Of a stretch of DNA of 64,000 nt, positions 23,385 to 31,810 are shown piece after piece; position 1 is the first letter of the stretch; each line of letters opens with the position of its first letter. Source of the DNA: Paludibacteraceae bacterium (GTDB lineage Bacteria; Bacteroidota; Bacteroidia; Bacteroidales; Paludibacteraceae); contig JAFYZR010000076.1 of assembly GCA_017557345.1 (NCBI GenBank), forward strand, positions 62,001-126,000, written 5' to 3'. The translations under genes were made by a program, and so were the position numbers. The notes beneath the pieces were generated by a model, which had not been told where the DNA came from, did no database searches, and saw only the letters and a list, made by a program, of their open reading frames with translations.

Positions 23385-25502
23385 ATGAAGAAAATTTTAC
23401 TCTCTCTTGTTGCGCTGACAATGGCGGTAGCAGCAAATGCATTCACTTTAACCTTGCGGAATTCTGACTTGGGCAAGGCTGAAACTGTCACAGCCGACAA
23501 CAATGACGTTTTGGGAGACGGCAAAGTAGCTGTTCATTTCAATTCAGAGGGCAAGACTATTGAAGTCTCGCTCGATGGAGCTACGCTCACAGACGGAGCA
23601 AACCCGGTATTTGTGTTTACAGGCGATGCAAATTACACAACCTGCAATTTGCTCATCAAAGGTCAATGTGCCATAGCAGCTACAGGCCTGTATAACAACG
23701 CCATAAGAGTAGAAGAAGGCAGTTTGTGTATTGTGCCGGACGATCCTGCTACCGCAAAATTGGATATTAGCGGTAATGCTGTGCTATTCCATTTCCAAAA
23801 CAATTCTCAAATTTGGTTTAACATCATTTCCGAACTGGAAGCTTTTGATATCAATATCACTTCGGGTAGCACCAATCAGCCTGTTTTCCTCGGCAATGGC
23901 GGATCGGGAACCACCAAGGGCTTATATATCGCTGTAGCGAATGTAACAATCACTTCCGCTTCCTCATCAGCGCTGGCTGTAGATATGGACGCTATAGCTT
24001 GTGCAGGCAAATTATCGAATGGTGTTGAAATAAGTAGCGGCGAATTTGTTAAAGATGGCAATCCGTATGCCGGCAACTTGACTATCATGGCGCCACTACC
24101 TATTAGTATTGGTACAACTCTACTTTTCCCGGATGAAGTGGATGATTTCCAGCCTACTGCTCTATCAACAGGCAAGATCAGTTACGATATAGATACGCGC
24201 ACACTTACATTCGAAGATGTTACTATCGATGGTAACGTTATCATTAGTTGCGATAATGTCACCATTTATCTGAAAGGTAAAAATGAAATTAATAATAACC
24301 CGTATGACACAAACCCACGTATAAGGTTTGCAAAGAACGCAAAGATAGATGGTGATGTGGATGCAGAATTGTGGATTGACGGTGGCAATAAATCAGTAGG
24401 TATTTGGGCAGAAGACGGTTTGGAAATCGGCGATTTTAATATACTTGTCGTTCGATTTACCACTGTTGCTATCGCAGGACAAGCAGGCTCGACTTCTGAG
24501 AACAATGTGCTGACACTAAATACCGCTGACCTGCCGCAAATCAGAGGAACAGAGGCCGCTATCAAGGACTTTAATGATTTAATCATTAACTCTCCGGAGA
24601 TGACTGAGGTATTTGATGAAGATTTCATATACAACAAGGCTCTTAAAGCCTTAGTAGAAAAGAACGATGAAGAATATGTTGTGAAGAATGTTTCGCTGAC
24701 ATTACCGCAATACTTGTGGTTCTGTAATGTACCTGTAACAGTTAGAAATGCGAGTGACATCAAGGTTTTTGACGCAGAAGGCAAGGCAAGTTACGACAAG
24801 AATACCAAAACATTGACGCTCAACGGATTCAAGAATAACATTACAGAACAAGTAATCAAAGCTCCGCTGGAAGCCTTAACCGTTAAATTAATAGGAACGA
24901 ATATTGTTGAAGGTAGCGATATGGGGGCTACCATTGAAACGAATTTCGATTTGACGATTGAAGGCCCGGGAAGCCTGCAAATAACGGCTGACCCGTCTCA
25001 GGCAGGTATAGAGATTGCTACTTCTTCTGTCTTGACAATCCAAAAGGATGCTTCCGTTGAAATAACCGGCGGTTTAGAAGGTATCAAGACGAACGCATCC
25101 ATCTCTTGTATGAGTCTGGGAATGGATCCGGAAGCTCCTATAGAGCCGGATGGCAATGCGGCTGGTGTTCTTAACATTAATCACGCAGATCTTCATATTA
25201 CTGCAGTTAATGCTGCTGTTATCGGCTTCAAAGAGCTAAATCTCAAAAACGCAGAAATCACAACAACAGGCGTTTACTTCGAGTTTGGCTGCCTGAACGG
25301 AAGCGGGATGGAAGCAACTTATGGCATTTACGAAGAAGCCTTTTCCGACTATGCTACAGAAGTTACGATTGCCAAGACCGCAGCTACAGCAATCAGCAAT
25401 ACCTCAATCTACGAGAATGGTCAGAAACGGATTATTGACGGTAAACTCTTCATCATTTGCGGTGAGCACATGTATGATGCTCAAGGACAAATGGTAAAAT
25501 AA
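23385..25502 (+). CDS. Large secreted protein of unknown function
   Basis: 705 residues. Signal peptide MKKILLSLVALTMAVAANA. The mature protein is acidic and made of short beta-rich stretches with recurring patterns such as ISYDIDTRTLTFEDVTIDG and ASYDKNTKTLTLNGFKNNI, and LTIEGPGSLQITA, suggesting a parallel beta-helix or repeat solenoid. The C-terminus, with NGQKRIIDGKLFIICGEHMYDAQGQMVK in two parts, resembles the short tails (YDAQGQ type) found on many Bacteroidales exported proteins. No enzyme motif seen. Start at 23385; an earlier in-frame ATG at 23292 lies upstream of the promoter -7 box. Confidence 0.75.
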   Translation: MKKILLSLVALTMAVAANAFTLTLRNSDLGKAETVTADNNDVLGDGKVAVHFNSEGKTIEVSLDGATLTDGANPVFVFTGDANYTTCNLLIKGQCAIAATGLYNNAIRVEEGSLCIVPDDPATAKLDISGNAVLFHFQNNSQIWFNIISELEAFDINITSGSTNQPVFLGNGGSGTTKGLYIAVANVTITSASSSALAVDMDAIACAGKLSNGVEISSGEFVKDGNPYAGNLTIMAPLPISIGTTLLFPDEVDDFQPTALSTGKISYDIDTRTLTFEDVTIDGNVIISCDNVTIYLKGKNEINNNPYDTNPRIRFAKNAKIDGDVDAELWIDGGNKSVGIWAEDGLEIGDFNILVVRFTTVAIAGQAGSTSENNVLTLNTADLPQIRGTEAAIKDFNDLIINSPEMTEVFDEDFIYNKALKALVEKNDEEYVVKNVSLTLPQYLWFCNVPVTVRNASDIKVFDAEGKASYDKNTKTLTLNGFKNNITEQVIKAPLEALTVKLIGTNIVEGSDMGATIETNFDLTIEGPGSLQITADPSQAGIEIATSSVLTIQKDASVEITGGLEGIKTNASISCMSLGMDPEAPIEPDGNAAGVLNINHADLHITAVNAAVIGFKELNLKNAEITTTGVYFEFGCLNGSGMEATYGIYEEAFSDYATEVTIAKTAATAISNTSIYENGQKRIIDGKLFIICGEHMYDAQGQMVK

Positions 25503-25542
25503 ATTATAAATTTGAAATTATAAATCATAAATAATTGAAATT
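25501..25542. repeat. 7-bp tandem array, AAATTAT type (6 units)
   Basis: AAATTAT, AAATTTG, AAATTAT, AAATCAT, AAATAAT, TGAAATT. It fills the whole gap from the stop of the secreted-protein gene to the ATG at 25543. Confidence 0.85.
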
Positions 25543-25782
25543 ATGCGAACAACATTTAATCGCCTTCGTGCAGTAAAAGACAGCCTTCCTCATGGTAGTA
25601 TGGACGCAATCGCCGCAGAACTGGGCATCCCCGGTGATGAGGTAAGAGCCTATTTCAACGGGGAGGGAACAGCAGATTATCATTTGGAGCCGGGTTACGA
25701 CGGCGGTATAGTTGATTTTAGCAACACACGCATCCTCGAGGTGGCTTTACGCCGAGCTTGGGAAGCACAAAATGCGTTATAA
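25543..25782 (+). CDS. Small HTH-type conserved protein
   Basis: 79 residues. Residues about 3-40 (RLRAVKDSLPHGSMDAIAAE, then LGIPGDEVRAYFNG) look like a helix-turn-helix. The rest (YDGGIVDFSNTRILEVALRRA) fits small conserved Bacteroidales DNA-binding proteins I recall, but no named family. Possible regulator; its targets are unknown. Linked by heptamer arrays on both sides to its neighbours, in one transcription direction with them. Confidence 0.65.
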   Translation: MRTTFNRLRAVKDSLPHGSMDAIAAELGIPGDEVRAYFNGEGTADYHLEPGYDGGIVDFSNTRILEVALRRAWEAQNAL

Positions 25783-25804
25783 GTTAAAAGTTGAAAATTA
25801 AAAA
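25777..25804. repeat. 7-bp tandem array, TTAAAAG type (4 units)
   Basis: TTATAAG, TTAAAAG, TTGAAAA, TTAAAAA. It contains the stop codon of the HTH gene (25780-25782) and the proposed TTG start of the next gene (25791). Confidence 0.75.
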
Positions 25805-26627
25805 ACGCACGGTATTAAAAAGAGTAATGGCTCTGGCGCTTTGCGTCGGAGCGTTACCCTTTATATTTAACGCAGGCGTGCGTGCGGAAGAGATTACAAG
25901 CCAAGAAACCCAAACGGGAAGCAAATGGCTGGACGATCCGCATCAGCACGTTGGACTGACTTATAGTGCCTCGGCTAAGTTCCAAACGGCTTATCTCTGG
26001 CGAGGTATTTATGTCGGTGCGTTAAATACCCAATTAGACGCAAGTATAGGTTACGGCGGACTGTATTTCGAGGCTTGGTGGAATATAGGCGCAGAGGACT
26101 GGACTTTCAAAACCTTCCAGCCGGAAGTGGACCTTATTCTCGGATTCAGCCGTTGGGGATTGAATGCGTCGGCTGTGTTTATTCATAGTTTCAACTGTCC
26201 GTTCTTTGACTTCGGCTTGCATCCCGGAACGCCTGGAAATGCCTTAGAAATAGACCTGCGTTATACCGTTAGCAGCAAACTGCCGCTCAGTTTTCTCTGG
26301 GCAACGCGTGTGGCTGCCAATGACGGTTACTTAAACGATGCAGGCGAGGCAGTCAGAGCTTTCTCCAGCTATGCCGAAGTGAGTTATACACAGCAGCTGC
26401 GCGACGGATTTAGTCTCTATTATGCCTTTGGCATAACGCCATGGCGCAGTATGTACACGGGCTTTGAGCGTGGCTTTGCCGTACAAAACATCGAAATGCG
26501 ATTAAGCAAAGCATGGTCACTTAGCGAACATTGCGGCTTGTCGCTCACAGGCCAATTGAGTGTAAGTCCAATGGCAAAGATAAATATGATTAATCCCAAT
26601 ATCGCACTTTGTATCTTCTTGAAATAA
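25791..26627 (+). CDS. Porin-like outer-membrane protein 1 (TorF/Gcw_chp-like)
   Basis: 278 residues with a signal peptide (positive KIKKRTVLKR, hydrophobic MALALCVGALPFIF). The mature part shows an amphipathic barrel pattern and the segment AYLWRGIYVGALNTQ, close to the YxWRGx motif of TorF-family putative porins. It is paralogous to the next gene: both share a WRG motif near the N-terminus, a W(T/K)F segment and a TPWRS or SPWQS turn. The start is uncertain. TTG at 25791 gives a good signal peptide but lies in a repeat; ATG at 25827 would lose the positively charged region. Confidence 0.7.
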   Translation: MKIKKRTVLKRVMALALCVGALPFIFNAGVRAEEITSQETQTGSKWLDDPHQHVGLTYSASAKFQTAYLWRGIYVGALNTQLDASIGYGGLYFEAWWNIGAEDWTFKTFQPEVDLILGFSRWGLNASAVFIHSFNCPFFDFGLHPGTPGNALEIDLRYTVSSKLPLSFLWATRVAANDGYLNDAGEAVRAFSSYAEVSYTQQLRDGFSLYYAFGITPWRSMYTGFERGFAVQNIEMRLSKAWSLSEHCGLSLTGQLSVSPMAKINMINPNIALCIFLK

Positions 26628-26648
26628 ATTATAAATAACAAATAGTAA
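26626..26648. repeat. 7-bp tandem array, AAATTAT type (3 units)
   Basis: AAATTAT, AAATAAC, AAATAGT, then AAATG with the ATG of the next gene. Fills the stop-to-start gap. Confidence 0.65.
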
Positions 26649-27500
26649 ATGAAAAGAGTATTAGCTTTGTTTACTGCCGTGATGGCAGTTGTTTTTTCTG
26701 CTAAAGCAGAAGTAGAATTTGCTTACGAAGCAGGTGCCGAATTAGTGAGCGCTTATATCTGGCGTGGCATGAATAACGGCGGTTTGAGTATTCAACCCGA
26801 AGGGTTGGTTGGTTTCGATGCCTTGGATGAGGCTATTCAGTTCCGCGCAGGTATTTGGGGCAGTTTTGGTGCCACAGACTGGAAGTTCGAGAAAAATCAA
26901 CCTGTTCTCTTCGAGGATTATAATCCCAACACCTATTTTATGCCCGAGATTGACTTCATCGCCTCTCTCTCGGCTTACGGCGCAAGTATCGGTTTCAACG
27001 AATATTACTACTGCGATGACGGCGAAAGTCATCAATCGGAAATCTGGTTCGGTTATAACTTTGACTACTTCTTTGGCCAAAGCGCTTACTTTAACTGGTA
27101 TACCGTTGTTGCCGGAGCGGACATGAATATTGACCCATCAATCGTATTTCCTGCTCCTGAACGCCGCGCATACTCAACCTATATTGAGTTAGGTTACGAT
27201 TACACTTTCGAGGACTGGGGCCTGACGCTCGGAGCACAGATTGGTATGTCGCCATGGCAAAGCCAGATGATGTATTATAACGATAAGTTCGCAGTAGTCA
27301 ATCTTTCTCTCAAAGCAGACAAGGAATTCGACCTCGGCGTTTGTACGCTTAATATCTGGGCTACCGGCAGTCTTAATCCGGATGGAATGAATACGGACAA
27401 AGATCATCCGGGATATAACGTATTTGTTAACGCAGCCGGTGACGACAAGCTGTACATGCAGAAACTCAACGGCGCGATTGGTTTAGGCGTTTGGTTCTAA
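26649..27500 (+). CDS. Porin-like outer-membrane protein 2 (TorF/Gcw_chp-like)
   Basis: 283 residues. Signal peptide MKRVLALFTAVMAVVFSAKA. The motif SAYIWRGMNNGGLSIQP matches the TorF-like porin group. The sequence is a run of aromatic beta strands ending in GLGVWF, a C-terminal phenylalanine as expected for barrel assembly. It follows its paralogue by 21 bp and shares one base with apbE (TAATG). A link to a flavin-dependent pathway via apbE is inference. Confidence 0.75.
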   Translation: MKRVLALFTAVMAVVFSAKAEVEFAYEAGAELVSAYIWRGMNNGGLSIQPEGLVGFDALDEAIQFRAGIWGSFGATDWKFEKNQPVLFEDYNPNTYFMPEIDFIASLSAYGASIGFNEYYYCDDGESHQSEIWFGYNFDYFFGQSAYFNWYTVVAGADMNIDPSIVFPAPERRAYSTYIELGYDYTFEDWGLTLGAQIGMSPWQSQMMYYNDKFAVVNLSLKADKEFDLGVCTLNIWATGSLNPDGMNTDKDHPGYNVFVNAAGDDKLYMQKLNGAIGLGVWF

Positions 27501-28525
27501 TGATTCGTCCGAATAAAAAACATACCATTGGTGCGTTGCTGGGCTTAGGCTTGGCTGTGCTGTTGATTTGGGGCGTAGATAACGATCCCAAACCGCAGTA
27601 TTGGCATAACGAAGGGCACGTTTTCGGAACATACTATAACATCCGTTACGAGGCTACGGCGGACTTGGAGGACAGTATTCAGGCGGCGTTTAAGGATTTT
27701 GACAACAGCCTGAGCATGTTCAATCCCCACTCTATTCTCTCGGCCGTCAATGCGAACCGCGACACGACGACTAATGCAGCCTTCGAGACTATGTTTGACG
27801 AAGCCGCACGTGTCTATGCGCTCTCTAATGGCGCGTTTGACATTACCGTGGCTCCGCTGGTGAAAGCCTTTGGCTTTGGCAAAAAGAGCGATCAGTTTTC
27901 AGAAATCAGTATTCAGACAATTGACAGTCTCCGTGAGTTCGTGGGCTTTGACAAAGTGCAACTGGTTAATCACAAAGTGATCAAATTCGACCAACGAGTG
28001 CAGTTAGATGCAGGGGCAGTAGCCAAAGGACAAGCGTGCGACATGATAGCAGATGTGCTACGCAAGAACGGATGTGAGAACTATCTGGTGGATATAGGCG
28101 GAGAAGTGGTAGCACACGGAGTGAATGCGAAAGGCGAGCCGTGGCACGTTGGCATCACCAAGCCCAATCTCAATAACGAAGGAGCGCAAGAGGACCTGCA
28201 AGAAATCCTCGCTGTAAGCGATATTTGTATGGCCACGAGCGGCAATTACCGTAATTATTACTACGCAGACGGCGAGCGTCGCAGCCATACCATTGACCCG
28301 CGGACGGGTTATCCTGTGCAGCACTCGGTTCTAAGCGCTACGGTGGTTAGTAGCAGTTGCATGCGTGCGGATGCATTGGCTACGGCATGTATGGTGTTAG
28401 GAGCAGACAAAGCGATGGAAATGATTGAGCGTGCTCAAGACGCAGCTTGTTATCTTATCGTAGCGCAAAACGACAGTTTAGTCGTTCTTCAGTCGCAAAA
28501 ATGGAGCGATTTCGTGCAAAAATAA
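27500..28525 (+). CDS. apbE: FAD:protein FMN transferase ApbE
   Basis: 341 residues. It attaches FMN covalently to Thr or Ser in target proteins such as Rnf and Nqr subunits, on the periplasmic side. An N-terminal membrane anchor or signal (about 10-28) is followed by FGTYYNIRY, NPHSILSAVN, GAVAKGQACD, DIGGEVVAHG and SHTIDPRTGYPV, all family motifs. The ATG at 27500 overlaps the preceding stop by one base. Whether the neighbouring barrel genes are functionally linked is unknown; ApbE targets often lie elsewhere. Confidence 0.92.
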   Translation: MIRPNKKHTIGALLGLGLAVLLIWGVDNDPKPQYWHNEGHVFGTYYNIRYEATADLEDSIQAAFKDFDNSLSMFNPHSILSAVNANRDTTTNAAFETMFDEAARVYALSNGAFDITVAPLVKAFGFGKKSDQFSEISIQTIDSLREFVGFDKVQLVNHKVIKFDQRVQLDAGAVAKGQACDMIADVLRKNGCENYLVDIGGEVVAHGVNAKGEPWHVGITKPNLNNEGAQEDLQEILAVSDICMATSGNYRNYYYADGERRSHTIDPRTGYPVQHSVLSATVVSSSCMRADALATACMVLGADKAMEMIERAQDAACYLIVAQNDSLVVLQSQKWSDFVQK

Positions 28526-28533
28526 AGAAAAAT

Positions 28534-28564
28534 TTGGTCAATTAAAAAAAAAGCAGTAATTTTG
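28534..28564 (+). promoter_or_regulatory. Promoter of bamD-rpoZ-coaBC
   Basis: TTG (28534-28536, in TTTGG), 20 bp, TAATTTTG (28557-28564). The spacer ends in A-rich sequence then GCAG, as in the tRNA and rpmB promoters. The leader is very short (TSS would be about 10 nt before the ATG). Confidence 0.8.
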
Positions 28565-28581
28565 TAGGCTAATTTGGATTA

Positions 28582-29388
28582 ATGCGCACAAAAAGTTACA
28601 TACTACTGTTGCTATTAACGGTATTTCTCACGAGTTGTGGGGAGTACCAGAAGTTGTTAAAATCGCGTGATCCGGAGGAGAAATATCAGGCGGCATTGCG
28701 CTATTTCAACGACCAGCAGTATGTAAAGTCGCAAACATTGCTGGACGACGTAAGCAATTACTACAAAGGCACGGAGCGTTCAGAAGACGTTTTGGCTTAT
28801 CTGGCACGCAGTTATATGGGACAGAAAGCATATGAGTCCGCGACCGATTATTACCAAGCTTACGTGCGCAATTACCCAAAGGGTAAGTATGCCACAGAGG
28901 CCTATTTTCAGATTGGCCATTGCCAGTATCTAGACTCGCCGGATGCCCGCTTAGACCAAGACATTACGCGTAAAGCGATAGAGGCCTTCACGCTCTTCGT
29001 TGAGTTATATCCGGAGAGCCCATATGCCGAACAGGCGTACACCGAGATGGCGGAGCTGTTTGACAAACTGGCATTGAAAGAGCTCAAGAGTGCACAGCTG
29101 TATTATAATCTCGGCACATATCTAGGCAACAACTACCAGAGTTGCGAGATTGTAGCGAAGAATGCGCTGAAGAACTATCCGAGTAACAGTTATCAAGAAG
29201 ACCTGAATTGGTTGATTTTACAGGCGAAGTACCAGCAGATGGTTAACTCGTTTGAGGAACTGAAGGCAGATCGAGCACGAGACACACAAGATGAATATTA
29301 TAATTTTGTGACAGAGTATCCCACTTCCAAGCACCGCAAGGAAGCAGATAAAATGCTCACACAAATTAAGAAAATACTGAAAGAGTAA
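28582..29388 (+). CDS. bamD: Outer-membrane assembly lipoprotein BamD
   Basis: 268 residues. Lipobox LTSC at residues 16-19, then tetratricopeptide-like repeats (YLARSYMGQKAYESATDYYQ, AYFQIGHCQYL and so on). BamD is the essential periplasmic lipoprotein of the BAM complex. The fit in length, lipid anchor and TPR pattern, plus the following rpoZ and coaBC genes, agrees with the order I recall for Bacteroidetes. Confidence 0.9.
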   Translation: MRTKSYILLLLLTVFLTSCGEYQKLLKSRDPEEKYQAALRYFNDQQYVKSQTLLDDVSNYYKGTERSEDVLAYLARSYMGQKAYESATDYYQAYVRNYPKGKYATEAYFQIGHCQYLDSPDARLDQDITRKAIEAFTLFVELYPESPYAEQAYTEMAELFDKLALKELKSAQLYYNLGTYLGNNYQSCEIVAKNALKNYPSNSYQEDLNWLILQAKYQQMVNSFEELKADRARDTQDEYYNFVTEYPTSKHRKEADKMLTQIKKILKE

Positions 29389-29407
29389 AGTTTAAAGTTT
29401 AAAGATA
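29387..29407. repeat. 7-bp tandem array, AAAGTTT type (3 units)
   Basis: AAAGTTT, AAAGTTT, AAAGATA between the bamD stop and the ATG at 29409. Confidence 0.65.
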
Positions 29408-29408
29408 T

Positions 29409-29741
29409 ATGGATTACAAAAATTCGAAAGCACCGAAGAATACGGTGACACGTGACATCAACAAACTAATTGAACCGGTTGGTAACGTATATCAAACGGT
29501 AGCCATTATCGCTAAGCGCGCTAACCAGATTAGTGCCGGCATTAAGAAAGAACTGGACGCAAAACTGCAGGATTTCTCTATTCCGCAGGATAACCTCGAA
29601 GAGACCTTTGAGAACAAAGAGCAGATTGAGATCAGCCGCCAGTATGAGCGTCTGCCTAAACCATCGCTGATGGCAACTCAGGAATTCATCGACGGAGAAC
29701 TCGTTTACCGTGTAGGTAACCGTGTTGATCAGCGGAAATAA
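29409..29741 (+). CDS. rpoZ: RNA polymerase omega-like subunit (Rpb6 type)
   Basis: 110 residues. The segment NVYQTVAIIAKRANQISAGIKKELDAKL fits the omega/Rpb6 fold (the Rpb6-type form of Bacteroidetes). It stabilises the beta-prime subunit. It lies between bamD and coaBC, the arrangement I recall in this phylum. Junctions on both sides are heptamer arrays. Confidence 0.85.
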   Translation: MDYKNSKAPKNTVTRDINKLIEPVGNVYQTVAIIAKRANQISAGIKKELDAKLQDFSIPQDNLEETFENKEQIEISRQYERLPKPSLMATQEFIDGELVYRVGNRVDQRK

Positions 29742-29783
29742 GAGTTAGAGGGTAGAGGTTAGAGGTTAGTGATTCGAGGTTAA
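29742..29783. repeat. 7-bp tandem array, AGGTTAG type (6 units)
   Basis: GAGTTAG, AGGGTAG, AGGTTAG (twice), TGATTCG, AGGTTAA. It starts one base after the rpoZ stop and ends on the A of the coaBC ATG. Confidence 0.85.
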
Positions 29784-30997
29784 TGGCATTAACCGGCAAG
29801 CACATATTAATTGGCATTAGCGGGGGGATTGCGGCGTATAAGATTCCTGAACTCATCCGTTTGCTGGTCAAAGACGGCGCGGAAGTACGGGTAGCTACAA
29901 CCCGAAATGCCCTGCAATTTGTTACCGAGACAACGCTGCAGACCCTTTGCGGTCACAGCGTTTATTCGGATGTGTTTGCTGCAATCAACGAGCATGCCAC
30001 GGAACATATCTCGCTGCCCGAATGGTGCGATGCGATGATTGTTGCGCCGGCCACGGCAAATGTGCTGGCAAAAATGGCTGCCGGCATAGCGGACGATGCA
30101 CTCACCACTACCATCTGCTCGTGCGTAGCACGAAAACCGATGATTATCGCCCCGGCGATGAACGATAAGATGTGGGAGAACCCTGCTACGCAGAAAGCCA
30201 TTGAGACCATCCGTTCATGGCAGAATATTTGCGTCATTGAGCCGACCGAAGGTCCATTGGCTTGCGGTACCGTAGGAAAAGGACGAATGCCTGAAGTGGA
30301 AGAACTCCACGAAGCGCTCGAATATGCTTTCACGCCACAGACGATGGCCGGTGAGAAAGTTCTTATCACAGCCGGCGGCACACAGGAACAGATTGATCCT
30401 GTGCGGTTTATCAGCAATTACTCGACGGGAAAGATGGGCATTGCTTTAGCGCATGCGTGTGCGCGAAGAGGCGCACAAGTGACGTTGGTCTGCGGAGCAG
30501 TCAGCGTGCCTGTCTATAATCCTTTCGGACATATCCAGCGCGTCGATGCGCTTTCTGCGCAGGAGATGTACGAAGCATGTATGGCCCAATGGCCGAAGAT
30601 GGACAAAGCTATTCTCTGTGCAGCAGTAGCGGATTTTGCGCCTACTCAAACGGCAGCGGAGAAGATAAAGAAACAGGCCGGACAGACGGAGATGACGATC
30701 CAGTTATCCACCACTCCGGACATAGCCCGTGCTCTCGGAGAGAGCAAGAAAGCCTGTCAGATGCTAATCGGTTTTGCTCTGGAAACCGAGAATGAGAAAG
30801 AAAATGCGCTCCAGAAACTGGAACGCAAACATTTCGATGCCATAGTGCTTAACTCGCTGCGGGATAAAGGTGCCGGTTTTGGAACCGATACCAATCGCGT
30901 GACAATCCTTAAGGCGGATGGCAGCGTTATCGAACTGCCCTTACAAAGTAAGGCTGCTATAGCGGACGGCATTATCGATGCAGTCGCTAAGCGTTAA
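29783..30997 (+). CDS. coaBC: Bifunctional CoaBC (PPC decarboxylase / phosphopantothenoylcysteine synthetase)
   Basis: 404 residues. The N-terminal flavoprotein domain (CoaC) opens with GKHILIGISGGIAAYK and contains APAMNDKMWENPATQ and PLACGTVGKGRM. The C-terminal CoaB domain starts near ITAGGTQEQIDPVRFISNYSTG, the usual substrate motif, and has NRVTIL near the end. Makes 4'-phosphopantetheine for coenzyme A. Last gene of the bamD-rpoZ-coaBC unit, convergent with the PUR-type gene. Confidence 0.95.
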   Translation: MALTGKHILIGISGGIAAYKIPELIRLLVKDGAEVRVATTRNALQFVTETTLQTLCGHSVYSDVFAAINEHATEHISLPEWCDAMIVAPATANVLAKMAAGIADDALTTTICSCVARKPMIIAPAMNDKMWENPATQKAIETIRSWQNICVIEPTEGPLACGTVGKGRMPEVEELHEALEYAFTPQTMAGEKVLITAGGTQEQIDPVRFISNYSTGKMGIALAHACARRGAQVTLVCGAVSVPVYNPFGHIQRVDALSAQEMYEACMAQWPKMDKAILCAAVADFAPTQTAAEKIKKQAGQTEMTIQLSTTPDIARALGESKKACQMLIGFALETENEKENALQKLERKHFDAIVLNSLRDKGAGFGTDTNRVTILKADGSVIELPLQSKAAIADGIIDAVAKR

Positions 30998-31017
30998 ACT
31001 ATTAAGCTGTTAAATTG

Positions 31018-31386
31018 TTATTTAAACATTCCGAAGAGCCCTTTTTTCTTGGGTTCTTCTTCATTTTCAGGCTCTGCTTCTTTGGCCTCCGGAGTCCATT
31101 CCGGGCGCTCTTCGATAGTGCCTAACTGTTTCTGTACAAATGCGATAACATCCTGCAACCCTTCAGTGAAGTGCGCGAAATCTTCTTTGTACAAGAATAC
31201 TTTGTGTTTCTCGAACGACGGTGCCTCTTCTCCTTCTACCTGACGGCGTTTGCTCTCCGTGATACAGAGATACAAATCCTCATTGCGCGCTTTCCGTACA
31301 TCCAAGTAATAAATACGCTTCCCTGCTTTGACTGACCGGCTGTAAACGATTTCCTGGTCACGTCTTTCTTCCTGATTCTTCTCCAT
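31018..31386 (-). CDS. PUR-family (DUF3276) nucleic-acid binding protein
   Basis: 122 residues. Residues about 10-90 contain IVYSRSVKAGKRIYYLDVRKA, then DLYLCITESKRR and FLYKEDFAHFTEGL, the beta-sheet/helix layout of bacterial PUR-alpha-like proteins (DUF3276). They bind single-stranded DNA or RNA. The C-terminus is acidic then basic (EEEPKKKGLFGMFK). Start at the ATG at 31386 (MEKNQEERR); an ATG 4 codons upstream is possible. It has its own promoter. Confidence 0.85.
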   Translation of the reverse strand: MEKNQEERRDQEIVYSRSVKAGKRIYYLDVRKARNEDLYLCITESKRRQVEGEEAPSFEKHKVFLYKEDFAHFTEGLQDVIAFVQKQLGTIEERPEWTPEAKEAEPENEEEPKKKGLFGMFK

Positions 31387-31438
31387 TTTTCTGTGCATTT
31401 TTGTGCCTTTTATGGCACGTTACATTCTAAATCCGCCG

Positions 31439-31469
31439 CAAAGATACGAAAAAAATCTCATATATGCAA
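31439..31469 (-). promoter_or_regulatory. Promoter of the PUR-family gene
   Basis: Minus strand: TTG (31467-31469) as TTGCATATAT, 20 bp, TATCTTTG (31439-31446). Confidence 0.82.
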
Positions 31470-31522
31470 ATTTTAGTGTATTTTTTTGCATGCTAAGGAA
31501 ATGCTGATGAGAGTCTGTTAAT

Positions 31523-31632
31523 ACCGAGAATAACGCACTTATCGCGCACTAATAGCGCACTTATCACGCACTAATCACGCACTAATTTTTGCATGTAATT
31601 TCGTTGGTATTATATACTATGTATATAATACT
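31523..31632. repeat. 11-bp tandem array with AT-rich hairpin (element C, copy 2)
   Basis: The 63-bp core (31523-31585) appears identical to that at 23113-23175. After 22 bp comes a perfect inverted repeat: TATTATATAC, loop TAT, GTATATAATA (31608-31630), different in sequence but equal in form and place to copy 1. Lies in the divergent spacer between the PUR gene and nusB (31387-31810), which otherwise holds only the two promoters. Confidence 0.92.
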
Positions 31633-31745
31633 GTACATTTGGTATAAAAGGAACAGAAATAAGTAAAATTATTAGCAAGCTACAAGCTTTTCTACAAAAA
31701 AATACGCTTATACAAACACAGACGATATTTTTTTTCGTCAAATAT

Positions 31746-31776
31746 TTGCATATTTGATTTTTTTTTAGTAACTTTG
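31746..31776 (+). promoter_or_regulatory. Promoter of nusB-yajC-ybbR
   Basis: TTG (31746-31748) as TTGCATATTT, 20 bp, TAACTTTG (31769-31776). Confidence 0.82.
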
Positions 31777-31810
31777 CACGATTTTTGATAATACAGTCAT
31801 AAGATAGTCT

